From the NCBI GenBank assembly GCA_028015205.1, contig CM051521.1:97130513-97194512 (forward strand): a stretch of 64,000 nt of DNA, read 5' to 3'. Each line of letters opens with the position of its first letter. Within the stretch, counting starts at the first letter, position 1. The notes beneath the pieces were generated by a model. It ran no database searches, was not told the origin of the DNA, and saw only the letters and a program-made list of their open reading frames with translations. Positions 53,815 to 64,000 of the stretch are shown in pieces. The stretch is from Mytilisepta virgata (lineage: Eukaryota; Mollusca; Bivalvia; Mytilida; Mytilidae). A program made the translations under genes and the position numbers.

Positions 53815-56273
53815 GCTTTAATTGGACGTTAGATATATATCGTTTGTGCAATAATTGTATTACGATTGATTTTTTTTCTTTCAGGTTATCATATGTATTG
53901 GGTTAAAATATCACGTCATTAATATTTTTAATTTGCATATTTCTAATATTAGGTATTAGAAATATAGCCTAATTTCGTTATAGGTTAATATTATACTGAC
54001 ATATTGACATACTGAACTTGTCATGCTTTACCTTTCTTCACTAAAATCAATTTAATTCTATAACTTTGTATAGTAGACATACAACAGGAATTATGTTTTA
54101 CCTTTGGAGCTACGAGTATGGTACGTTTCTTTTGGGGTTTCTGGGCGGCATTCATTTCAAATGTATACGAAAATGCCCCCAAAAATCCTAAATGTTCGTA
54201 TCCTTGACAACCGAGGATTTACGATTGAGGATGACAGACAGAAAATATGACAAGGTAAGGTTCGAGGTTACTAATATGAAGTAACACACTTTCTTTTCTA
54301 AAACCAAAATCTTACTTTTTTTTCTTGTTTTCTATAACAACGCTTTTCCAGTCTTTTCTTCATTTACAGATTTTTTTGGTTACACATTTTTTTTTATTGG
54401 TAAAAATTCGTTTTTCATGTTACACATTAATTTTGCATTCTTAATAATGTGCAATTTTATGTCATTTTTCGTCACATGTTCAAACTTATTTTTAAACTTC
54501 TATGCAAATATTCAAGTTCAAAGTTTAAATTCAGCTATGTCTGGTATGAACTTCCGCGTTCTAACTCCAAAGCGTGTCCTCTTGAATTTGATTGGCTAGG
54601 ACACTAAATTTTTATTGGTTACTGATTTTCTTTATCAATGTGTCGATATCCAGTTCAAAGTCGTTTACTTTATACAATGGGTGGATCTACATAAAGTGTG
54701 TACTATTTTTATGAATGAAAATGGGCAGATAAAGCACATAATATTGAAAATGATAAACAAGCAGAAATCATTTGTTTGACTTTCAAAGACATACCTATGG
54801 CGTTTGTTTTATTCTTACTTAAGGAAGAAATAGACCACACTTCAGTTTCTTTTTCTTTAAATCAAATTATGAATACAACTAAATAATGTTTTATAAAATT
54901 TTACATGCAACTAGTGCATGCTTAACTGTATCAGAATATCGGAAACTCATCAGAAAATAATGTATGTCAGTTAAATAGTATCTAGTCGTGGACATGTGAC
55001 TTTAGTTACACTGGTTTAGATTATTTAAGTAATTTTAAATGTAATACAACTAAATAACCTTCTTGTAAAAGTGTGAAATAATGGCTTGAATACAGAACCA
55101 TTTTTTGATAATAAAAAAAATAAAATATTAACAGAAAACTTGAAAGCAAATATAAATATTCAAAGTCGGAATTTATTTGCTACAAAATTAAAAAATGTAT
55201 TCCTTATAAATTTGATTTATCAAAGTCTGGTCTGAAATTTAAACCAAAGTTTTCTTCTATTTCTGGGAGTTTTTTCCAGATTATTAGTACATGTATTTCT
55301 ATTTAAGTACTTTTGATTTTCCTCAGTACATTTCCTTGGTTATCCAACATTTGGGTTTTTGATATTTATTTTTTTAAAAATAAGTAAGTAAATATACTAT
55401 TGGTGTCTTCCCCTTTATGCAACCTTAAATTTCAGACCTATTTAGTTGTTTATATAGTACTTATTAGGTGTCGTTTTAAAATGAGGACACTAAATTTGTT
55501 CCACTTTTCATTGTAAGTAAGAGATACACGGATTTAACGTTTTAAAAATTAAAAAGATAAAGAGAGTAACTAAAAAAATAAAATAATCACAAAAAAAATA
55601 AAAAATATTTTTTTTACATAAAATCATATCAGACTTTCATGAATGTATTTGTATAGGAAAATTCGATTTAACATATATTAAAACAGCAAGTTACATATGG
55701 GCCCACAGAAACATGAATTTTCTGATACGGAAGATCTAGAATACTCAAGCTAACTACTTCCGATGTTTAGACCACGTTTTTAGTTTCACATAACCTACAT
55801 CAACTTTAAAATACTTTATAACGGCACAGTAAAACTCAGCATCTAAGATTTTCTACTCAAGCTATCTGCAAATTTGATAACTTAAAATTTAAACAAAACA
55901 ACAACAACAAAAAACTCATTTGAAAAAAAATTAAAGTTAAAATTTTTCAACCATTTAGATCTCATTTATCAACTTCTAATTTTCACCTGTAGTATCTATT
56001 TTTCACAAAAGATGAATAAATGGGCATTAACCATACTATTTTAGGTTATTTACGTAATAAAAATGTAAAACGACGGAAAAGATCCTCTTGTAAAAATATG
56101 AAATAATTGTTATCAGCTCAAATTAAAAATATATTAATAGAAAAATAGAGAGTAAATTTATAAATCACATAATAAATTTATTTATTGCAAAATGTTTGTA
56201 CTTTATCATATTCTATTTTTTGTGACTCTTAAAATTTTGGTTAGAAAATATTCACTGACATATGTCGTGTATA
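53815..56273. other. AT-rich intergenic stretch
   Basis: About 2.4 kb with no supported gene. The phrase 'AACTAAATAA' recurs near 54,880 and 55,050, possibly an old duplication. Confidence 0.4.
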
Positions 56274-56788
56274 AGGGACCGGTCATTTTCTTTTAGTGGG
56301 AGGGCCTAGGAGAAAATATGAGAAATTTGGATATTTTTTTTCAGGACCCCCTTAATTAAACAAAATAAATTTAAGACCCCCCTTCTTATATTATTTAAAT
56401 TCCAAGCCCACCCCCTTCCCACCACCTTTAAACTTTAACTTTAAAAGTAAAAAAAAGTACATGTAGCAGAATAAATTTATTTTAAAAGGGTGTTACAGAC
56501 GAAAAACATCACTCATACAGATTAGAGAAGAGAGTGTTGTCCAGCTCGCTTCTGAATCAGATGAATCAGACATTTCTGGGAACCAATCTGATCAGACTGT
56601 TTTTACAATTACATATACTGATATTTTTTTTTATTCAAAATTGAATTGCAATATTTCTTCAAGATCCCCCCTCTGAATTACCAACAAATTTCAATACCCC
56701 CCCCCCCACTTGGACTTTCAAAAAATTTTAAGACCCCCCCCCTTTATTTCATTTCAGGCCCCCTTTCGGTTACAAAGGACCGGTCCCT
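56274..56788. repeat. inverted-repeat element with AGGGACCGGTC ends
   Basis: The ends are perfect 11-bp inverted repeats. Inside are repeated AAGACCCCCC / AGGACCCCC-type blocks separated by AT-rich stretches, including several C8-C9 runs. No reliable frame: the 56,646 frame translates the C-rich repeats. Confidence 0.6.
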
Positions 56789-56865
56789 ACGTTGCGGTCT
56801 GTACATAATATTTGTACACGATGCAAATACACGTTACAACACGTACAAAATTACCCCATACAAGG

Positions 56866-57145
56866 GGGCCTCGGTGGCCGAGTGGTCTAGGTAGTTCGTC
56901 ATGACTACTTATGATCACTAGCCTGTCAAAACTGAGGCTGTGAGTTCGAATCTCACCTGTGGCGGAGTGTGTTCGACTCCGATCTAAATTGACAAGGATT
57001 GCCAATTTTCTTACCGAAGGTCGGTGTTTCTCTCCGGGTACTCCGGCTTCCTCTACCAACAAAACCTGGCCGCCGCAAAATAGCCAAATGTGCTGAAAAC
57101 GGCGTAAAACCCAAGCTAAACAAATTAAACAAACCCCATACAAGT
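56866..57145 (+). repeat. tRNA-derived SINE, best copy
   Basis: The A box is in GGTGGCCGAGTGGTCTAGG (56,873 on), and the B box is GAGTTCGAATCTC near 56,943. A conserved body (GTGGCGGAGTGTGTTCGAC, ATCTAAATTGACAAGGATTG, GGTCGGTGTTTCTCTCC) and an A-rich end with AAACAAATTAAAC follow. The head resembles a tRNA-Ser/Leu-type gene but lacks a full cloverleaf. The minus frame through it is a shadow. Confidence 0.75.
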
Positions 57146-57930
57146 TGAAAATTTTACACATTTTGTACAGAACCTAAATATTTTTCAGATTGTTGAATTC
57201 CCATTTCGAAGTTGTACATGTATGCCTGCGTTTTCAAGGCCGTAACAACCATTAAGGCAATGCCTCACTTAAAATTCCGACTTTTATAAAGTAAGTGTTA
57301 AAGCCTCTCTAGGCAAAGTGTGGTTCCCACAAAATAGAGTTACAAGCGCATCTTCTTCTTAACTTCTTAACCCATCGATGGAATTTGATAAGACTTTTCA
57401 CACTTGTAATAAACAATCTGAAGCTGCGCAGAAAGAAAAATAATGCCAAGGCCATTAACGCACTGGGGACCTTGTTAACCTAGTTAAGCCCTTTGTATTG
57501 ATCTATACATTTCTTGGCCCATCCAATATAAGTAGAATTATTAATGTTACTTCATATTATGCTCATTTGATACAGCTACTGTACTTTGATTTAATTTTAA
57601 TCCTTCTTTAAATTTATAGAAATTCGTTTTTTTAGGAATAAACAAGAAATACCCGAGTAAAATCAAGAAAACACCATAAATGATCAAGAAGAAATTTCAC
57701 TCTCTAATAAACGTGAAAATTAAGTTTATATTATCAAGGATTTAAATACCTTTTAAATCCTAGATATTATAAAAAAAAAATAGTAAAATTCAGAGTAGAG
57801 ATTGAAATATTATTCGGTTTGATTTTATAGCATCCATAGACGCTAGTTATGCTGACTGAAAGGTTTATCTGAAATTTTGTCAAGTTTTGTAAAGAGTCTG
57901 TTAAAATTACAACCAGTGCTGAGGCATGTA
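57146..57930. other. AT-rich intergenic stretch
   Basis: No supported gene. Confidence 0.4.
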
Positions 57931-57933
57931 GTT

Positions 57934-58296
57934 AGGGATGAGATCAAAAGTTCAATGTAGGATAAAAAACTTAATTTACATAGTTTTTTTGCTGACCTCC
58001 CCCCCCCCACCTTTAGCTTAATTTGGGGAAAGTTGATTGACCGATATGGGCATATGCTTTGAGAGTATACTTTTTGTATCATGGGTCCTGTTTTTCCTCA
58101 ACAATATATGTTTGTTCTGTATATTGACTTGGACACATCACTTGAATCCGTATTTTTCAATCCGAAAATCGATGTCGGATAACAAAACTTGCAGTGATTT
58201 TTACACCCCACCACCCCCCCCCCCCCACATACACACACACACCAAACTATATAAATTAAGTTTTTTATCCTACATTGAACTTTTGATCTCGTCCCT
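57934..58296. mobile_element. inverted-repeat element with about 55-bp arms
   Basis: The left arm starts AGGGATGAGATCAAAAG and the right arm ends CTTTTGATCTCGTCCCT. Arms stay near-identical for about 55 bp, so both strands encode the same meaningless peptide KLSFLSYIELLISSL. The interior has C10 and C13 runs and a short CA run. It is MITE-like. A partial relative is at 46,245-46,380. Confidence 0.75.
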
Positions 58297-58304
58297 TATC
58301 CATT

Positions 58305-60258
58305 AGATATTTTTATAATATGCCAGACTGTCAAGTATTTAGCTAGAATTTCTGATTACATAAATAATGCACTTTTATTCGATGCATTCAATCTAACCCG
58401 AACTTTAGATGGTCATGGATGCTGTGCTGTATACATTTGTCATAAATATTTTTAAAAATAATAACATAGATATAAATGAAGTAGAACAGCGGTTTTTGAT
58501 AAATAAAATCCCTTGAAGAAAATATTTTTTTTGTATAGTGATATAAGAATATATCATAGAATCAGACATTTATTTACAAGTTATAAGATCCCAAACAAAG
58601 TAAAAAAAAACTATGCAAAATGAGAATAAGTTACATTTTTTTAGAAACTGTAAAGGGTAGGTATACAAAAAAAGAAAGAAATAAATGATTTTGTAATTCT
58701 GAAATTGAGGATGAGATACATTCCAAATTTAAAAAGAACTTTATGAAAAATGTCAAAATTATAGAATAAATTTTAATGAATTTAATGATGAAGACAAAGT
58801 TCCCAACCTCTTACAGACGCAAATCTATTAAAAAAGTCTTCGCAACTTAGGAATGAGGACTTCACTGTGCATAAAGTATTTGATTCTGTTTGAATTTTGA
58901 ATATCTTGTTTTGTTCATTGTAATTTTGCCTTCAACCCGAAGGGGTAAAAATGTGCATTTCTAAATAAAGTTTATTATTTCTCTTCATCATTTTAAAGCC
59001 CGAACACACCAGGGGATTGTTATCTATCAACGGTTCAAAACGGTTAAAAAAACACACGCTCACAAACAAAATGTTAAACAATTTAAAAAATGGACGAAAA
59101 CGGATGTGAACCAAGGAGACTCGTAAATGTAAGCAGTTCCTTCCTGTCCAGTATCGTAGTCAAATAATTTAGATTAGATACCAGTTATGTTGTTTACTGT
59201 ATCAATAAAAGTATCTCCGCGATGTAAAACCAGTCAAAAACCAGTCTAAAACGCAGGTATGGTAGCTTTAAAGACTGTTTTATTTTTTTCAAACATTAAT
59301 CAGGTATTAGTATTTTGTTTTAGCGGTTTTGGAATTTTTTTCGCAACCAATTGGTTATTAGGTTCCAGAATCTTTTAATTTTATTAGAGCATGGAAATAT
59401 TTTTACTATTGTTTCCAGTGTAAATATTCATAATTATTCTAAAAAACTTAAATCATCGTTACTAAAATGGTTCAAAAAATGGTTACAAAATATTGCCTAG
59501 TTCTTTGTATCTGTGATCAAAGTTTGAAGTTGCTAAAAAGACTGGTACAAGACCCACTAGACTGACATTTTCTTAGGCTCCTCTTTATTGTTACCTTATG
59601 AAAGTCAGATGTTGGTCTGGAGTTAAGTCGCCTTGTCCATAAAACAATCAAATATGCACGAAAAATCGCAAAATTAGCAATTTTCGGGTAAATAAAAAAA
59701 CGTGTCGACTTCGAACGACTCAGTATATCTTGTGTAAAATTTGAAAAATACTTTGCTAAGGTAAGTATCTTTCAATGGTCAACTGCTAATCAATGTTAAA
59801 CATATAGCTTCAACTCCTATTTTGTGTTTAATCTAATGAAGTTTACCCTTGACTTAATGAAAAACGTTAAGTAAAAAGTCTAGATAGCACGGTTTGAAGC
59901 AATTTCAAGATGGCGAAAGTATTGATAGAACTTGTTCCTTAGACGCCATTGCTCTTGTTTACCTTCCTGTTTTTTATTGTCTGGTATTTGTTTAAGGTTA
60001 AAGCTTAACCAGGTTATTGGTTTTTAAAAAGCAAAAATATGTTTGAAGGAAATAAAACACGTCTTATTATACACTTTAGTTTTTAGATGGTCTATGGTTC
60101 AACCTTTTTCGGTCATTTTGGAATTTGAATCTGCTCTTCAATGTTTTGATTTTAATTGTTTCAGATTTTCACATATTTGTCCATTATCACTCCAGATGAG
60201 ACACACTGTCAAAATGTGCACTTACAGAAGAATGTTTATAAGAAGTCATGGCAATTTA
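58305..60258. other. AT-rich intergenic stretch
   Basis: No supported gene. The 58,932-59,114 minus frame lacks motifs. Confidence 0.4.
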
Positions 60259-60516
60259 CAAACATCCTCCCAAGTCAGGGTTTTGTATCCACGTTCTTTC
60301 CTATAAACCCCTGACATCACGCATTCATATTTTGCGGGTCGAACATATCGCCGCCTGGTGTGTGACCTAGAAAATTTTACCTACGGCGCAAATGGATTCT
60401 CTTCTGATATTGAGAAGAATCAATGAAAATCGTTCACTTCCGACCCGCAAAATATGAATGTCAGGGGTTTGTAGGAACGAACGTGGATACAAAATCCTGA
60501 CTTGTGAGGATGTTTA
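60259..60516. repeat. foldback element with about 80-bp arms
   Basis: The left arm (60,259-60,340) and right arm (60,442-60,516) are inverted and nearly complementary. Shared words are AAACATCCTC, TTTTGTATCCACGTTC, ACCCCTGACAT and CATATTTTGCGGGTC. The loop of about 100 bp has no gene. The frame 60,043-60,306 ends in the left arm and is not supported. Confidence 0.8.
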
Positions 60517-61424
60517 CACACAATATAGGATAAGATTTCAAATTGACAAAATCACCTAAAATTCCCATTCTCTATTCTAAGGAGAAAACCATTGACCTTT
60601 AACATGGAAAAATTTTGTCAGTCTCCTTTTGGCAGAAATAAAGTGATGACACTAAAATGTTGCCTTCTTATACTATTCGCGGTTGAAAACATCAAACAAA
60701 AAAGCAATGTGAGCAATAGAATTAAAAGGGTCTGAAAATGGGAGTAAAATTTGACTTACAGTTGAGATCAGTTCTAACCTCTCAACTATTCTGTCTGGAC
60801 GGTTCTAGAACCATTCTAGAACGGTTCTAAGGTAGAACCAACCATGTCATAATAGTGCAGTGACTTCAATAGCCAATTCCTGAGTTTAGTTAACCACCCT
60901 GACACACGGCTTATTTACACCTTTCATGAAGATAATAGTATGTGCCTTCAATTTCGACCGGTCATAATGTTTACACGTTGTGTAAATTTCCAAGAGCAAA
61001 TGTTAAAGGTCAGAAAGTCAAAATCAACTTTTCTGACAATTTCAAAGGTTTTACTCTATATCTGGGCAACCAAGCAACATTTATTATTAATTTCTTTTTC
61101 CTGATAGATCTCACTTATTTTTATTTAAGAAATTGAAAAGAATAAAGGGAAAAACCAATGCGAGATATTAGATTATGCACCCTTTTCTATGCAGTCAAAA
61201 TTGGCAGTGTCCTACTTTAAACCAGAAGTTCAAGTCAGGCATTAAACGTACAATACAAATAGGTTATTAAAATTGATTATTAAGGTATCTGGTAATTTTT
61301 GACCAACTATTTTAAAAGATGTTCAACATTCGATAGAAAAAACATGGACGATGAAACTGTCCCGAACTGCAGTAATGAGACTTCAATTTTTAGCAGATTA
61401 ATATACGAACTCTTGTTAATCAAA
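60517..61424. other. AT-rich intergenic stretch
   Basis: Contains a palindromic TTCTAGAA cluster at 60,801-60,839. Otherwise nothing supported. Confidence 0.4.
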
Positions 61425-61655
61425 ATAACAATCCAAAGATACTAATATTAGATATAGTAAATTTATACTATGCTGTAAACGACGCATTTCAATGAGTTAC
61501 CTCTCATCAGCAGCATTGAAACCGAAACATTTGGAAAACCAAAACCAACTTTATTTTAAACAAAAGTACTCATAACCAAAAATACCGAAAAAGGAAGCCA
61601 AATTTCAGATAAGGAGATCTACCATGTGCAATACAAGGAATGAACCTTTAGTAAT
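61425..61655 (+). repeat. dispersed repeat family R, copy 3
   Basis: It matches 39,146-39,385 nearly end to end, from ATAACAATCCAAAGATACTA to CTACCATGTGCAATACAAGG. Confidence 0.8.
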
Positions 61656-61659
61656 TCTA

Positions 61660-61895
61660 TTATTTTTGAAGTTTGCTAAATACTGGTTATTTCTGTAACA
61701 AATCAATGAATAATCATGTCACACAAGTTTGACGACTGGGTTGGCGAATACCCTCGGGGACCTAAGATCCACCATGCAGAGGCATCGTCCCAAGAGTTTC
61801 AAAATAACAATCCAAAGATACTAATATTAGTTATAGTAAATTTATACTATGCTGTATACGACGCATTTCAAGGAGTTACCTCTCATCAGCAGCAT
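61660..61895 (+). repeat. dispersed repeat family R, copy 4, with open frame
   Basis: It matches 45,036-45,225 on its left and the start of copies 1 and 3 on its right (ATAACAATCCAAAGATACTA to TCTCATCAG). It therefore joins the two halves of the family in one piece. The frame 61,716-61,898 starts MSHKFDDWVGE and reads on into the second half. This makes it the most complete copy. Confidence 0.75.
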
Positions 61896-62582
61896 TAAAA
61901 GTTATGTATGAGTTAGGTATGAGACATAGAACATTAAATCATATTTATTACGCATTAATAAAACCAGTATCCATATAACTGTATAAGTGAAAATTTTACA
62001 AGTACTACACCCCCCCCCCCCCCCCTTTCCGCCTGTGTTCAGTAGCTGAGGTAAAAACCGTACACATAACAACAAAACATCTGTGTCAGAGGACTTACGC
62101 AATCAGATTCTACCAGATTCGTCATCTACCGCAAACTGTTTATCTGCTGATACTGAATGCAGAATGAGTCTCGAATCTGCCTCTTATCAGTAACAGTAGT
62201 GGATGTTAACCCCTTAACTACCTCTGGGTTAACAAAAACACCTACCAAAATCAACTTTTGTTGGTCATTTAATCCAAGTCCTTTAAAGTGAAGGAGCACA
62301 TAATCTAGTCAAATTCTGTTTATTCTTCCATTCTGGGATTTTCCTACTTTCTGTGACATTGATATCCTTTCCCCGCCACAAACAGTAGACCGTCTGGCTT
62401 ATTCAGCTGATTTTGTAGAATCTTCAGTATCATATCAGTCATAAACATCCGTAACACACCCAAAGGTGTAGAGAAATTAGCAAGCAAAGTTTGAAATACC
62501 CCAAAAGTAACAAACCTCTTAAACCCATACCATCTCTGATCAAAACTGATTTCGTAGGACTACATGGTTGTAATATGAATGA

Positions 62583-63543
62583 TTAGCAGACTTCACTTTC
62601 AAGAACATGGATAACATCAGACTTACAGTATTGACGCATGGACCCATCATCGTGATATAGAGTCGTTGGTATGGGGCCTACTAGAAACTCTAAGACTTTT
62701 TCCATTGTAACATCTTCCCATACATTGGTCAGAAAAAGAGCACGGCGAAAGACAAGTTCGGGATTTATATGGGCCTTGACCAATTCTCCTGATCGGCATT
62801 TAAGATGACACGCTTCGGTCATGTCTTCAAATGTTTTCAGTTAAGATCTGGTGAGAGGGGCATAGAAATCATGACTTCCTTTTACGTCAAAAGTTTAGTC
62901 AACAAATGATTTTTGCCATTGGATGACCCTGATCTACGTATTGCAATGATTTTTGGACATATTTTGTAGCAGCAATATATATATATATATAATATTCAAT
63001 AAACTCTTTGGGAAGCTCCTCTAATATGAATGGCTTAGTACACGATCTTCGTCGCGTATCACAGCTTTCGGACCATTTTCCTCATGTTTGAACTCAAAAT
63101 CAATCGCACTTCATTACATATCCTTCATATTAGAAGCAAAATGTGCTAAAATGTGTCTGTCCGGTAATCATCCATTGAAGCAAAGCGGACTTTTGCCAAG
63201 TCAGACCAACAATACCACCACCCCTCTGGCTTTCTTTGATCAGTGTTTCTCACGCCATTAAATGTGCCGGCAATCTGTCTAACTGAAAAGAATCCCGGAA
63301 AAAAGCAGCCTTGACTTCATGCGGAAAATTTAACATGTACAGGGTGTACGCTGGGGTCCATCTAGCATAGTTTCTTTTCTTAGATACAAAAAAATATGGC
63401 AACATAGAAGACACTGACTTTAAGTGAGGGGTACACCTACCCAATCGCTCAGCCCTGATGTTTACAAGAATGACGTCGACTGCTTTCAAAAACATTTCCA
63501 AAAATTTGAATGTTGGTGACAAGAGTATTTGATCTGCTTTCAA
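62583..63543 (-). pseudogene. decayed gene of an unnamed repeated protein family, minus strand
   Basis: Minus-strand order: frame 63,543-63,250 (97 codons) with RNYARWTPAYTLYMLNFP, then in another frame near 63,220-63,130 SQRGGGIVGLTWQKSALLQW. After a stretch with stops comes frame 62,822-62,583 with FRRALFLTNVWEDVTMEKVL and GPIPTTLYHDDGSMRQ. The blocks look like consecutive parts of one protein of a kind I recall as multi-copy and unnamed in invertebrate genomes. That recollection is unverified. Frame changes and stops between blocks mark a pseudogene, though unseen introns cannot be excluded. Confidence 0.5.
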
Positions 63544-64000
63544 AACTTTTATAATTACATATTGACAATATAAACAGTACTAAATGTTTTTGTTAGATGT
63601 TAAACTATTGGAAAAAGCAGAAATTATATTATATATCTGCAATATATCTAAATATTGAAGTTGGAATACAATGAAAACGGTTAAAAATACAAATATTTTT
63701 TGTAATTCGCAAATGCCGTTACAAAAACTGATTTCCGACAATTTAAATGTATATAATTTGATATTTATATGACGATCTTCAACTTTAAAAAAAGAAATAA
63801 ACATATAATGTAAACTGATAAAGAATAGGAATCGACCAAAATATAGTTCTTAATTTTAAAAATTAAAGGCCCTCCATTTTTCCGAATTTAAAAAAAACCT
63901 GCACAATGGGACATCTTTACGACCGGGCAAAGAAATTAATCTAATGTACTCTAAACGATAGAAACCGTTCTAGCCGTGCGTCATGTCGGTTGACTGAAGT
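63544..64000. other. AT-rich edge of window
   Basis: A 74-codon minus frame has no motif. The upstream part of the 63.5-kb pseudogene might continue here but no block was recognised. Confidence 0.35.

Noticed and set aside
56866..56950. Functional tRNA gene
   Set aside because: A and B boxes are present but no full cloverleaf. The sequence continues into a body shared with other copies, so it is a SINE.
57843..58306. Two frames on opposite strands sharing KLSFLSYIELLISSL
   Set aside because: Explained by the inverted arms of a MITE-like element.

Overview
The window looks like AT-rich nuclear DNA from a bivalve mollusc, most likely a mussel relative. This is inferred from an intron-rich HSPA12-type Hsp70 gene (a family expanded in bivalves), Penelope-like and LINE fragments, tRNA-derived SINEs, and short elements with hairpin ends and tandem cores. 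No bacterial, organellar or intact viral gene is visible. The species was not determined.

The one convincing host gene is on the + strand at 9,537-24,565. Nine exons join without a frameshift into 810 codons plus a stop. They encode an N-terminal RanBP2-type zinc finger, a basic polar linker built from phase-1 exons (two are clear duplicates), and a complete HSPA12-like Hsp70 ATPase domain. Its introns are loaded with repeats. Intron 1 holds a tandem-core element. Intron 5 holds a broken Penelope-like copy. Intron 8 holds a three-level nest: a LINE split by a tandem-core element, itself split by a Penelope-like copy.

0-9.5 kb is repeats: SINE, MITE-like elements, a 42-bp tandem repeat, a hairpin element, and a minus-strand Penelope-like element broken by two short inverted-repeat elements. 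24.7-27.7 kb holds a tandem-core element and two LINE remnants. At 29.25-30.24 kb is a 994-bp element with 12-bp inverted ends flanked by TA, filled with about forty copies of a GATATC-centred repeat. 31-64 kb has no convincing host gene. It contains SINEs, inverted-repeat elements (one at 40.4 kb with 8-bp target duplications), a 2-kb tandem-core element at 48.7-50.6 kb, several long foldbacks, a coding-like remnant at 47.2-47.45 kb, a dispersed repeat carrying a conserved reading frame, and a decayed multi-copy-type gene at 62.6-63.5 kb (minus).

All exon boundaries were read by eye from GT/AG sites and frame continuity. Family names come from recognised motifs, not from a database search.
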